Positions 32,120 through 40,989 of a stretch of 64,000 bases of DNA are shown in pieces. The position numbers were made by a program, and so were the translations under genes. The number at the start of each line of letters is the position of its first letter. Within the stretch, counting starts at the first letter, position 1. The notes below the pieces were generated by a model, which did not search any database, was not told where the DNA came from, and saw only the letters and a program-made list of their open reading frames with translations. The stretch spans positions 1-64,000 of the forward strand of contig JACCEN010000014.1 in assembly GCA_013416435.1 (NCBI GenBank), given 5' to 3'. Origin of the DNA: Alcaligenaceae bacterium (GTDB lineage Bacteria > Pseudomonadota > Gammaproteobacteria > Burkholderiales > Burkholderiaceae_B).

Positions 32120-34600
32120 ATGAACAACTCCTGCACCACAGTGACCCACCGCCGCCGATTCCATCCAGCCTTGTCGACATTGACTCTGTGTCTGGTCCTG
32201 GCAGGATGCGCCACGCCGCCCAAACCGGGCGGCGAGGCCGAGGGCGCTTCCCAACTGGTGGTCCACACGTCCACCGGACAGGGATGGCGGCTGGAAGGCC
32301 CGCCCGGGACAGAGACATCCCCGGTTCGGGAAACCACCTCGCGGGCACGCCCCACCCGCCGCCTCACCACCGGCCAGACTAGCACCCCGCCCGAGCGAAG
32401 CGAGACTCGCCGGCCCGCGGGCGGCGCCACCATGCTGAACTTCGTGGAGGCCGACTTGCAAGGCGTCGTGCGCGCCCTGGCGCGCTTCACGGGCCGCAAC
32501 TTCGTGGTGGATCCGAGGGTCAAGGGCCAGTTGACGCTGGTGTCCGAAGCGCCGGTGGATCCGGATACCGCCTATTCCATGCTGCTCAGCGCTCTGCGCA
32601 TGCAAGGGTATGCGGTCGTCGACGTCGATGGCGTCAGCCGCGTCGTGCCGGAGGCGGATGCCAAGCTGCAAGGCACGCCGGTCAGAAGCAGCACCGCACC
32701 GGCCGGCGCGCATGGCGGCGAACTCATCACCCGCGTCTTTCAATTGCGATATGAAAGCGCCACCAACCTGGTGCCGATACTGAGGCCGATGATCGCGCCC
32801 AACAACACCATCAATGCCTACACAGGCAACAATACACTGGTCATCACCGACTATGCGGACAACCTCGACCGCATCGCCGAAGTCATCGCCGGCATCGACA
32901 CACCCGACTCGATCAGCACCGACGTCGTTCCCATACGATACGGGGTGGCGCTCGACGTGGCGGCGCTGGCTGCGCAACTGCTGGACGGCAGGACCGGCGG
33001 CGACCCCGCCCAGCATACCGTCGTAGTGGCCGATCCCCGCAGCAATTCGGTCCTGCTTCGGGCCAGCAGCCCGGACAAGCTCCAGCTCGCCCGCGATCTG
33101 GTCGAGCGCATCGACAGTCCCGAAAGCCGGGCCGGCAATCTGCACGTGGTGTATTTGCGCAATGCCCAGGCGATCAAGCTCGCTGAAGTGCTGCGCGGCG
33201 CCCTGGGAGGGGCTCAGGGTGGCGGCGGGCAGACGTCCGATGGCGGCAGCCAGTCATTGGGACTTGAATCGCTCAGCGCCACCGGCACCATGGCCGGCGG
33301 CCTGGGAGGCGGCATCGGGGCCGGCACGCCGGGGGCCATCGCCGCCTCGGCATCCTCGTCGTCTGGCGGCGCCGCCCGCAGGCCGGCCATGGGGGGCGGA
33401 TCCGGAACCTTGGGCGGTTCGGACCGGAACTCGACGCAAACCGTGGCTTTTTCAGCCGGCGGCGCGACGATACAAGCAGACCCGGCTACCAACACCCTCA
33501 TCATTTCCGCACCCGACCCCCTGTATCGCAGCCTGCGCGAAGTCATCGATCAACTGGACCAGCGCCGCGCGCAGGTGCTGGTCGAAAGCCTTATCGTCGA
33601 AGTCACCAGCGAGAACGCGGCGGAGTTCGGCATCCAATGGATGCTGGGCGGCGACGACATCGCGAGCGGCAGCTCCTCGTTCATCGGCGGCGCCAACCTG
33701 GCGGGCACCGGCATCAATACCGCGGGCAGAACCACCATTGACGCGCTGGGACAAGGCCTGAGCCTGGGCGTGGTCAAAGGAACGGTCAATATCCTGGGCA
33801 ACCAGGTGATCAACCTGGGCGTCCTGGCCCGCGCCATGCAGACGACGGGCGGCGCCAACGTGCTGTCCACCCCCAACCTGATGACGCTGGACAACGAAGA
33901 AGCCAGCATCGTCGTGGGACGGACGGTGCCTTTCGTGACGGGGCAATACACGACTTCAGGCGATGGCGCCAGCAACCCCTTCCAGACCATTACCCGGGAG
34001 GACGTCGGCCTGACCCTGCGCATACGCCCGCAGATCTCGGAAGGCGGCACGGTGAAGCTCGCGCTTTATCAAGAAGTCAGCGCCATCGACGACGCCCGCT
34101 CCTCGCGGGAAACGGGGATCGTCACGCGCAAGCGCGCACTGGAAACCAACGTGCTGGTAGATGACGGCCAGATCATCGTGCTGGGCGGCCTGCTCGAGGA
34201 CACCGTTTCCGACAGCACGCGCTCGGTGCCTCTGCTGGGGGACATTCCGGTGGTGGGCAATCTCTTCCGCTACGACAAGCGCAGCCACGGCAAGACCAAC
34301 CTGATGGTTTTTCTGCGGCCCCATATCGTGCGCAATGCGCGGGACGGCGCAAGCGTCACGCTGGATCGCTACAACTATATGCGGGCGGCGCAATCCCAGC
34401 TGCCGGTCCGATCCACCTGGTTCTCGCCGGAATCGGGCATGCCCCCGCTGCCGGCCTTCGAGCGCAATCCCTCTTCGGGCTTGCTGGATCTGCGCGAGTC
34501 CGAAGAGGCGAGTACGCAGCCCGCGCCATCATCGGCGCCTTCGCGTTCGGGAACGGCGCCCGCAAAGCCGGCACGCCCCGATCCCTTCGAACAACTATGA
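32120..34600 (+). CDS. gspD: Type II secretion system secretin GspD, lipidated
   Basis: The 826-residue outer-membrane channel has a lipoprotein signal: TLCLVLAGC with Cys at residue 30 followed by Ala, a sorting signal compatible with the outer membrane. Domains in order are N0 (from [17 protein letters not shown]), N1 ([19 protein letters not shown]), N2 ([20 protein letters not shown]), N3 with a long Gly/Ser insert, and the secretin domain ending [18 protein letters not shown] Pro/Ser/Ala-rich tail follows. Lipidated secretins such as HxcQ reach the outer membrane without a pilotin, consistent with no gspS gene here. The ribosome site is weak. It overlaps gspE by 4 bases. Confidence 0.93.
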   Translation: MNNSCTTVTHRRRFHPALSTLTLCLVLAGCATPPKPGGEAEGASQLVVHTSTGQGWRLEGPPGTETSPVRETTSRARPTRRLTTGQTSTPPERSETRRPAGGATMLNFVEADLQGVVRALARFTGRNFVVDPRVKGQLTLVSEAPVDPDTAYSMLLSALRMQGYAVVDVDGVSRVVPEADAKLQGTPVRSSTAPAGAHGGELITRVFQLRYESATNLVPILRPMIAPNNTINAYTGNNTLVITDYADNLDRIAEVIAGIDTPDSISTDVVPIRYGVALDVAALAAQLLDGRTGGDPAQHTVVVADPRSNSVLLRASSPDKLQLARDLVERIDSPESRAGNLHVVYLRNAQAIKLAEVLRGALGGAQGGGGQTSDGGSQSLGLESLSATGTMAGGLGGGIGAGTPGAIAASASSSSGGAARRPAMGGGSGTLGGSDRNSTQTVAFSAGGATIQADPATNTLIISAPDPLYRSLREVIDQLDQRRAQVLVESLIVEVTSENAAEFGIQWMLGGDDIASGSSSFIGGANLAGTGINTAGRTTIDALGQGLSLGVVKGTVNILGNQVINLGVLARAMQTTGGANVLSTPNLMTLDNEEASIVVGRTVPFVTGQYTTSGDGASNPFQTITREDVGLTLRIRPQISEGGTVKLALYQEVSAIDDARSSRETGIVTRKRALETNVLVDDGQIIVLGGLLEDTVSDSTRSVPLLGDIPVVGNLFRYDKRSHGKTNLMVFLRPHIVRNARDGASVTLDRYNYMRAAQSQLPVRSTWFSPESGMPPLPAFERNPSSGLLDLRESEEASTQPAPSSAPSRSGTAPAKPARPDPFEQL

Positions 34601-36018
34601 GCATACGGCTACCCTATGCCTGGGCACGGGCTCATCGGGCCCTGATCCAGTCGGGCGTTTCGGGCGAGCTGCTGACCACCTCGCCGCGCACCCCCTCCTG
34701 GGCGCTGGACGAGATACGGCGACGCCATGGCGAGCTGCCGCAGCGCCAAGTGTCCGACTCGGAGCTCGACACGCTGCTGGCCGCCGCCTACGCGCAAACC
34801 GGAGACGCCGCGGCGGTCGTGGATGCCGCGGCGAACGAAATCGATCTGGACAGGCTGATGCAGGACATCCCGGAGATCGAGGACCTGCTGGAAGCTCACG
34901 ATGACGCGCCGGTCATCCGGATGATCAACGCGCTGTTTACCCAGGCCGCGCGCGACGGCGCCAGCGATATCCACCTGGAAGCGTTTGAGACGCACTCCGT
35001 GGTGCGTTACAGGGTGGACGGCACTTTGCGCGATATCGTCAGCCCGCGCCGCGCCCTGCACAATGCGCTGGTTTCGCGCATCAAGATCATGGCCAGCATG
35101 GACATCGCCGAGAAGCGCCTTCCGCAGGACGGGCGGATTGCGCTGCGCGTCGGCGGCCGTCCGATCGACGTGCGGGTGTCCACCTTGCCCACCGGTCACG
35201 GCGAGCGCGCCGTGCTCCGCTTGCTGGAGAAAGAGGCGGGACGCCTGGAGCTCGAGCGGCTGGGCATGGCGCCCGACGTCCTGGAAAGCCTTGACGGCCT
35301 GATCCACCGGCCGCACGGCATCGTACTGGTCACAGGCCCGACGGGCAGCGGCAAGAGCACCACGCTGTATGCGGCGCTCGGTCGGCTGGATGCTTCGACC
35401 ACCAATATCCTGACCGTGGAGGATCCCATCGAATATGATCTTCCCGGCATTGGCCAGACACAGGTGAACGCCCGCATCGACCTGACCTTCGCCGCCGCGC
35501 TGCGCGCCATCCTGCGACAGGATCCGGACGTGATCATGATCGGCGAGATCCGCGACCTCGAAACCGCGCAGATCGCGGTCCAGGCTTCGCTGACCGGCCA
35601 TCTCGTGCTGGCAACCCTGCATACCAATGACGCCGTCTCGGCAGTCACCCGCCTGGTCGACATGGGCATGGAACCCTTCCTGCTCGCCTCCACCTTGCAA
35701 GGCGTGTTGGCGCAGCGCCTGATCAGGAAGCTATGCCCGCATTGCAAGACGCGCCATGCTGACGGGACGGCCGAATGGCAGCCGGGCGGATGCGCGGAGT
35801 GCGGCCATACCGGCTATAGCGGAAGAACCGGCATCCACGAACTATTCACGTTGGATGACGAAGCGCGCGGCTTGATCCATGCGGGCGCCAACGAGCAGGC
35901 CTTGCGCGAAGCCGCCCGGCGAGGCAATATGCGCAGCCTGCGCCAGGACGGCATGCGCTGGATCGCGCAAGGCATCACGACCAATGAGGAACTGGCTCGC
36001 GTCACGCGCGAAGCCTAG
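34597..36018 (+). CDS. gspE: Type II secretion system ATPase GspE
   Basis: The 473-residue ATPase has Walker [17 protein letters not shown] (starting at about 247), the Asp and His boxes, and Walker B-like [22 protein letters not shown] zinc motif has cysteines in LCPHC and [14 protein letters not shown]. It powers pseudopilus assembly from the cytoplasmic face through GspL. ATGA overlap with gspD. Confidence 0.95.
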   Translation: MSIRLPYAWARAHRALIQSGVSGELLTTSPRTPSWALDEIRRRHGELPQRQVSDSELDTLLAAAYAQTGDAAAVVDAAANEIDLDRLMQDIPEIEDLLEAHDDAPVIRMINALFTQAARDGASDIHLEAFETHSVVRYRVDGTLRDIVSPRRALHNALVSRIKIMASMDIAEKRLPQDGRIALRVGGRPIDVRVSTLPTGHGERAVLRLLEKEAGRLELERLGMAPDVLESLDGLIHRPHGIVLVTGPTGSGKSTTLYAALGRLDASTTNILTVEDPIEYDLPGIGQTQVNARIDLTFAAALRAILRQDPDVIMIGEIRDLETAQIAVQASLTGHLVLATLHTNDAVSAVTRLVDMGMEPFLLASTLQGVLAQRLIRKLCPHCKTRHADGTAEWQPGGCAECGHTGYSGRTGIHELFTLDDEARGLIHAGANEQALREAARRGNMRSLRQDGMRWIAQGITTNEELARVTREA

Positions 36019-36047
36019 CGACGGCCAACGGGAAGAAAGGAGGCGGC

Positions 36048-37253
36048 ATGCCAAGCTACCAGTACGAAGCCGCCGATGACACCGGCAAGATCGAACGAGG
36101 ACTGGTCGATGCGGACACCGAGCGGAACGCGCGCCAGATCCTGCGCGCCCGCGGCTTGCTGCCCTTGTCGCTGCGCCCTACGGGGGGAGCAGCGGCGGGC
36201 GGAATGCTTTCGGGGCCGCGCCTCAGTGATTCAGACCTGGGCTGGCTGACACGACAGCTGGCGAGCCTGCTTGCGGCGCGCCTGCCCCTGGAGGCCGCAC
36301 TGAGCGCCACCATCGAACAAGCCGAGCGCCGGCACGTGGCCCATGCGCTGGCGGCGGTGCGCGCCGATGTCCGTGGCGGACACAGGCTGTGCGATGCCAT
36401 GGCGGCGCGGCCGCGCGATTTTCCGCCCATTTACCGGGCATTGATCGAAGCGGGCGAGCAATCGGGCGAGCTGTCGCAAGTGATGGAAAAACTGGCCGAT
36501 TACATCGAGTCGCGCGGCGCCTTGCGCAACAAGGTGCTGACGGCCTTCATCTATCCGGCGATCGTCACGCTGGTGGCGATCGCCATCGTGGTCTTCCTGC
36601 TCACCTATGTAGTGCCGCAAGTGGTCGGCGCTTTCAGCCAGACCCAGCAGGCGCTTCCCCTGCTGACGCGCATCATGCTGTTTCTAAGCGCCTTCGTGCG
36701 CGACTGGGGCGCCCTGGCAGCTCTGTCGCTGCTGCTGCTTTTCGCCGGCTGGCGCTGGTATCTGCGCCACCCCGCCGCCCGACTGGCCTGGCATGCGCGA
36801 GTACTGAGGCTTCCTTTGCTGGGCCGCTTCGTGCTTGGCGTGAATACCGCCCGCTACGCATCCACGCTCGCCATACTCACCAGCAGCGGCGTCCCTTTGC
36901 TGCTGGCCCTGGACGCCGCTCGCCGCACGCTGGGCAACGACCGGCTTCGCCTGGCGGTGGATGAGGCCACGCGCCGCGTCCGCGAAGGCAGTTCTCTTGC
37001 GCCCGCCCTGCAGGCGCAGAAGGTGTTCCCGCCCTTGTTGATCCATTTGATCGGCAGCGGCGAACGGACGGGGGAGCTGCCGGCCATGCTCGAACGCGCG
37101 GCGCGTACGCTGTCAAACGAACTGGAACGCCGCGCGTTGACCATGACGGCGCTGCTCGAGCCCATGATGACCCTGATCATGGGAGGCATCGTGCTGTTCA
37201 TCGTACTGGCCATCATGCTGCCCATCATCGAGATCAATCAGATGATACGCTGA
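36048..37253 (+). CDS. gspF: Type II secretion system platform protein GspF
   Basis: The 401-residue protein has two homologous GspF domains, each ending in hydrophobic segments (AFIYPAIVTLVAIAIVVFLL and the C-terminal LIMGGIVLFIVLAIMLPI), plus PIYRALIEAGEQSGELSQVM typical of the first domain. AAAGGAGG precedes the ATG 7 bases upstream, the strongest ribosome site in the cluster. It is the last gene of the rightward arm; a group of palindromes begins 12 bases after the stop. Confidence 0.95.
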   Translation: MPSYQYEAADDTGKIERGLVDADTERNARQILRARGLLPLSLRPTGGAAAGGMLSGPRLSDSDLGWLTRQLASLLAARLPLEAALSATIEQAERRHVAHALAAVRADVRGGHRLCDAMAARPRDFPPIYRALIEAGEQSGELSQVMEKLADYIESRGALRNKVLTAFIYPAIVTLVAIAIVVFLLTYVVPQVVGAFSQTQQALPLLTRIMLFLSAFVRDWGALAALSLLLLFAGWRWYLRHPAARLAWHARVLRLPLLGRFVLGVNTARYASTLAILTSSGVPLLLALDAARRTLGNDRLRLAVDEATRRVREGSSLAPALQAQKVFPPLLIHLIGSGERTGELPAMLERAARTLSNELERRALTMTALLEPMMTLIMGGIVLFIVLAIMLPIIEINQMIR

Positions 37254-37265
37254 GCCGGATTGCTT

Positions 37266-37355
37266 GGGGTCAGACCCTTTCAGCTTAGGGGTCAGACCCA
37301 ATGGGTCTGACCCCACACGGCAAGAGGGGTCGGACCCCGTACGGGGTCCGACCCC
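37266..37355. repeat. Cluster of three GGGGTC..GACCCC palindromes after gspF
   Basis: A half copy GGGGTCAGACCC is at 37266-37277. A full copy with 12-base arms (GGGGTCAGACCC, AAT, GGGTCTGACCCC) is at 37288-37314. A TCGGA-type copy with 13-base arms and spacer GTAC is at 37326-37355. The two versions of the family occur side by side here. The following 37356-37472 is the leader of the sulfatase gene, with AT-rich sequence but no clear promoter. Confidence 0.9.
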
Positions 37356-37472
37356 ATTCCGCACAATAAAATCCTGGCGCCCCCACACTATTTGCTGTTA
37401 CGATTGTTTCATATTTCAACATCGACGGCAGGCGGCCGGCGTCGCGCAGCCTGAGCCGCCAGGGGAATCAAT

Positions 37473-39638
37473 TTGAATAAGCTTCCGGCCACCCTTGCCG
37501 CCGCGCTAGCCGCGCTGACTCTTGCCTCGTGCGACAACAGCAGCAACGTCGCCTCCAGCGACACCCCTTCCCAGCCGCCCAATATCCTGTTTGTGGTGCT
37601 GGACGATTTCGGGGTAGATCAATTGGCTCTCTATGGTTACGGAGGCGCGACGGCGCCACAAACGCCCAACATAAATGCCATCGCCCACGCCGGCGTACGA
37701 TTCCGCAATGCCTGGTCCATGCCCACGTGCACACCCAGCCGCGCCACGTTCTTCCAGGGCCGATACCCCTTCCGCACCGACGTCAAGAACGCGGTCGTTG
37801 CGCTCGATCTGGCCAATTCCCAGGTGTCTCCCTTCGAAATGACGACGCCCAAGCTCCTGAAAGAAAAGGGCTATGTCAATGGTCTAGTGGGCAAGATGCA
37901 CCTCTCGGGCTCTGACCTCAATCCCGCCAATAATCCGTTGGGCAACGGAGTCATGCACGAACTGGGATGGGATTATTTCGAAGGCTATCTCGATGGCGGC
38001 CCGTACCCCATCGATACGACTGCGGGCGGCATCAGCCGCCTGAGCGAAGGCGGCGGCGTATACGGCTGCGGCTTCATACCCAGCACGAAAGACGACCCGG
38101 CCCACGGCGCCGACAGCGGCGCCTGCTATCAGTCAGACGGTGGCTGCACCGCCCTGTCGACGTCCACGGCACCCACACCGGGGCGTACCTGCATGGAGCG
38201 CGGCGGCATCTTCGACCCGGGGCAATCCTGCCGCGCGACCCGCCCCTCGTATATCGATTTCAGCGTGCAGAACGGTTATTACACCGGCGAATGGATCGTC
38301 AATCGGCCCGATGGCAGCGTCGAAGTCATTCCCCCCTCCGATCCGCGCAGCCGCGGATACCGCACGGTGATGGAAACCGACCGGGCCGTCAAATGGGTCC
38401 GGGAGCAGGCGCCGAACCAGCCATGGATGCTCAGCGTCGGCTATTCCGCGATCCACACGCCGCTGCAGCAGCCGCCGGAGTCACTGCTTCCATCCGGCGC
38501 CATTGCCACCTCCGGCTATACCTGCACCGGTCTCGACGAGCAGCGCGTGCTCACGAACCAGATGACGGAAGCCATGGACAAGGAAATCGGACGCCTGCTG
38601 GTCGAGATCGGGCTCGCCCGATTCAAGGAAGACGGCAGCCTGGACTATCAACCCGAAAAGACGAATACGGCCGTGGTCATCATGGCCGACAACGGCACTT
38701 ATGCGCCTAGCGTCAAGGCGCCGTTCAACCCTACGCGCGCCAAGGGCTTCCCTTACCAGACGGGCGTCTGGGTGCCCTTGATCGTCGCCGGACCCATGGT
38801 GAAGCAGGCGGGCCGCGAGGTTCCGCACATGGTCAACTCCGCCGACATGTTCAGCCTGTTCGGCGAGCTCGCGGGCCTGGACGTGCGCCAAGCCGTCCCG
38901 GCCTCCCACACGCTGGACGCCAAGCCGATACTGCCCTACCTGACCGAGCCCGGCCACGCCGGCATACGCAGCACCAACTACACCGAAATGGGGACCAACA
39001 TAGCGTCCACGAAAGTTCCACCGGCCCCGCCCTGCGTCCTTCCATCCTCCAACGTCTGCGTGCAAGTCTTTCCGCAGCAGGGCGTATGCGAAGATCAAGG
39101 CGGCATCTGGTACGGGGCGGGCGGCGCGGCCGGCCAAGCGGGCCTGCCCTCATGCTGCGCCGTCAATGACTACCTCGTGTCCCAGGGCGATAGCGCGGTC
39201 GACATCCTGCCTGATTCGCAAAAAGCCATACGCGACGAGTTCTTCAAACTGGTACGGATCGAGCGCCTGAACTGCTCCAGCGGGCAAATCGAATCCGTCG
39301 ACGAGTTCTACGAGGTCGACCAGGCTGCGCCGCTGCCCAAGCTGGACAACGCACTGCATAATCTGTTGACCCGGCCCGCCATGACGCCCGAACAGCAGCA
39401 GCATTATGCGTCCTTGAAGTCCGAACTGCAGACGCTCATGAACAGCCACGTCCAGTGTCCGGGTGACGGCAACCTGGACTTGGTGGTCGACAACCGCGAC
39501 ATCGAGAACTGGAAGCGCTTCAGCACCGCCAATGGGGGCAATTCCAGCTGGTACGATTTCAATCACGACGGCGTGACGGATGAAAGCGACCTGGCGATCA
39601 TTCAGCAGAACATGGGCAAGGAGTGCCGAGCCGCCTGA
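37473..39638 (+). CDS. Sulfatase (alkaline-phosphatase superfamily), lipoprotein with a dockerin-like EF-hand tail
   Basis: The 721-residue protein starts at TTG with AGGGGA upstream. A lipobox ends LTLASC (Cys 20) followed by DNSS; Asp at +2 is an inner-membrane retention signal in E. coli, but T2SS-exported pullulanase has the same start. The sulfatase core has NILFVVLDDFGVDQLALYGY with the metal aspartates and CTPSR at 86-90, the C-x-P-S-R site where Cys becomes formylglycine. Two Cys-rich inserts repeat a C-x3-GG-I pattern (CMERGGIF, CEDQGGIW). The last 60 residues hold two EF-hand loops, DGNLDLVVDNRD and DFNHDGVTDESD, like a type I dockerin. The substrate sulfate ester is unknown. Confidence 0.88.
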   Translation: MNKLPATLAAALAALTLASCDNSSNVASSDTPSQPPNILFVVLDDFGVDQLALYGYGGATAPQTPNINAIAHAGVRFRNAWSMPTCTPSRATFFQGRYPFRTDVKNAVVALDLANSQVSPFEMTTPKLLKEKGYVNGLVGKMHLSGSDLNPANNPLGNGVMHELGWDYFEGYLDGGPYPIDTTAGGISRLSEGGGVYGCGFIPSTKDDPAHGADSGACYQSDGGCTALSTSTAPTPGRTCMERGGIFDPGQSCRATRPSYIDFSVQNGYYTGEWIVNRPDGSVEVIPPSDPRSRGYRTVMETDRAVKWVREQAPNQPWMLSVGYSAIHTPLQQPPESLLPSGAIATSGYTCTGLDEQRVLTNQMTEAMDKEIGRLLVEIGLARFKEDGSLDYQPEKTNTAVVIMADNGTYAPSVKAPFNPTRAKGFPYQTGVWVPLIVAGPMVKQAGREVPHMVNSADMFSLFGELAGLDVRQAVPASHTLDAKPILPYLTEPGHAGIRSTNYTEMGTNIASTKVPPAPPCVLPSSNVCVQVFPQQGVCEDQGGIWYGAGGAAGQAGLPSCCAVNDYLVSQGDSAVDILPDSQKAIRDEFFKLVRIERLNCSSGQIESVDEFYEVDQAAPLPKLDNALHNLLTRPAMTPEQQQHYASLKSELQTLMNSHVQCPGDGNLDLVVDNRDIENWKRFSTANGGNSSWYDFNHDGVTDESDLAIIQQNMGKECRAA

Positions 39639-39646
39639 GGATCAAA

Positions 39647-39713
39647 GGGTCAGACCCCGCATGGGGTCTGACCCTGCGCCTCTGGGGTCAGACCCCATGC
39701 GGGGTCTGACCCC
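39647..39713. repeat. Two GGGGTC..GACCCC palindromes between the convergent sulfatase and FGE genes
   Basis: Copy one is 39647-39674 (12-base arms, spacer C-GCAT-G region), 8 bases after the sulfatase stop. Copy two is 39684-39713 (13-base arms, spacer ATGC) and abuts the FGE stop codon directly. The spacers GCAT and ATGC differ. Nothing else fits between the two convergent genes, so these may act as a bidirectional 3' structure. Confidence 0.9.
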
Positions 39714-40832
39714 TCATCCTTTAGGCGCCGCTGCGTCCTTCACCAGCCGGAAACCCACGTGGGACATGGGGCTGTAAGGATCGGAGCCGCGCCGCGCGCT
39801 GGGCCGGTACGACAGGCAATAGCTTTCATTGCACAGAAATGAGCCGCCGCGAATGACGCGCTTGGGCGCGTTTGCCGGCACGCCGGGCTCGGACGGATCA
39901 AATGACTCCGCGGGTCCTTTCGGGCTGTCGATGGGTCCCTTGCCGCCGCGAGCCTGGAGCGCGAAGTAATCGGACCGATACCAGTCGGTCACCCATTGCC
40001 AGGCGTTGCCGGTCATGTCGTACAAGCCATAGCCGTTTGGCGGGAAGGTGCCTGCGGGCATGGTGCCGACGGCGCCGCCCGCCTGGGGGCTGACCACGGG
40101 GAAGGTGCGCTGGCGGGTGTCCCAGTAATTGGCTTGCACCTGGCCTTCCGGCATCAGCTCGTCGCCCCATGCATAGGTGGCCTGCTCCAGGCCTCCGCGC
40201 GCCGCGTATTCCCATTCGGCTTCTGTCGGCAGGCGCTTGCCCGCCCATTTTGCGTAGGCCAGGACGTCCTCATAACTGACCTGGACCACCGGATGGTCGC
40301 CCTTGCCCTCTATGGAGCTGCCGGGCCCTTGCGGGTGCCGCCAGTCCGCGCCCGCGACATAACGCCACCATTGGCTATAGTCGGCCAGGTTGACCGGACC
40401 GTTGGTGCCGACGAAGACCATGGCGCCGGGCACGAACACGTCGTCCGGCGGCTTCGGAATGCCGGGAGGGAGCTGCACCCGGATGGTTTCCCAATCGGGT
40501 TTCTTTTCTGCGGTGGACACGTAGCCGGTCTGCCGTACGAACTCCGCGAACTGATCGTTGGTGACGTGCGTGACGTCCATCCAGAATCCCTGGACGCGAA
40601 CGGAGTGGGCCGGACGCTCGTTCGGCTGGGCAAGCTTGCTGTCGCTGCCCATCAGGAAGGTACCCGGCGGCACCCAGGCCATGTCCTTGGGCGTGGTGAT
40701 TCCATCGCCCAGTATGACGGTGGGTTCCGCAGGCTGCGTAGCGGATTTCGTCAACCACCCGAAGGCGGTTCCTCCTGCCAGCAGCGCGAGCGCGCCGCCT
40801 ACCGCAAGTAACGCTGGAAACGGCTTATTCAA
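39714..40832 (-). CDS. Formylglycine-generating enzyme (FGE/SUMF1 family), membrane-anchored or exported
   Basis: The 372-residue protein has an N-terminal hydrophobic segment (LLAVGGALALLAGGTAFGWL, about residues 8-27), then an FGE-sulfatase domain: PPGTFLMGSD, MDVTHVTNDQFAEFV, GKRLPTEAEWEYAARGG, GLYDMTGNAWQWVTDWY and RGGSFLCNESYCLSYRPSARR. The last holds the two catalytic cysteines, C334 and C339. TTG start with GGAGG 6 bases upstream, the same start context (TTGAATAAG) as the sulfatase. It converts the sulfatase cysteine to formylglycine. The membrane signal implies periplasmic action, unusual because bacterial sulfatases are usually matured before export. Confidence 0.88.
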   Translation of the reverse strand: MNKPFPALLAVGGALALLAGGTAFGWLTKSATQPAEPTVILGDGITTPKDMAWVPPGTFLMGSDSKLAQPNERPAHSVRVQGFWMDVTHVTNDQFAEFVRQTGYVSTAEKKPDWETIRVQLPPGIPKPPDDVFVPGAMVFVGTNGPVNLADYSQWWRYVAGADWRHPQGPGSSIEGKGDHPVVQVSYEDVLAYAKWAGKRLPTEAEWEYAARGGLEQATYAWGDELMPEGQVQANYWDTRQRTFPVVSPQAGGAVGTMPAGTFPPNGYGLYDMTGNAWQWVTDWYRSDYFALQARGGKGPIDSPKGPAESFDPSEPGVPANAPKRVIRGGSFLCNESYCLSYRPSARRGSDPYSPMSHVGFRLVKDAAAPKG

Positions 40833-40989
40833 GGTATCCTCCAGTGGACATCAGGGTCTCACGAACGAATTGCGACATTGTCGTCGGGTATCAGCACGCC
40901 CCGCTGCCCTGCCGGCCGTTCTTGTATGTTCAAAAACGTAACCGATTATTAGCCTTGCAATTTACCACGATTCTTTTGCGTCGGCGGCC

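Noticed and set aside
31349-33145. A 598-codon minus-strand open frame across gspN and gspD
   Set aside because: It runs opposite two well-recognised T2SS genes, has low-complexity composition and matches no family I know.
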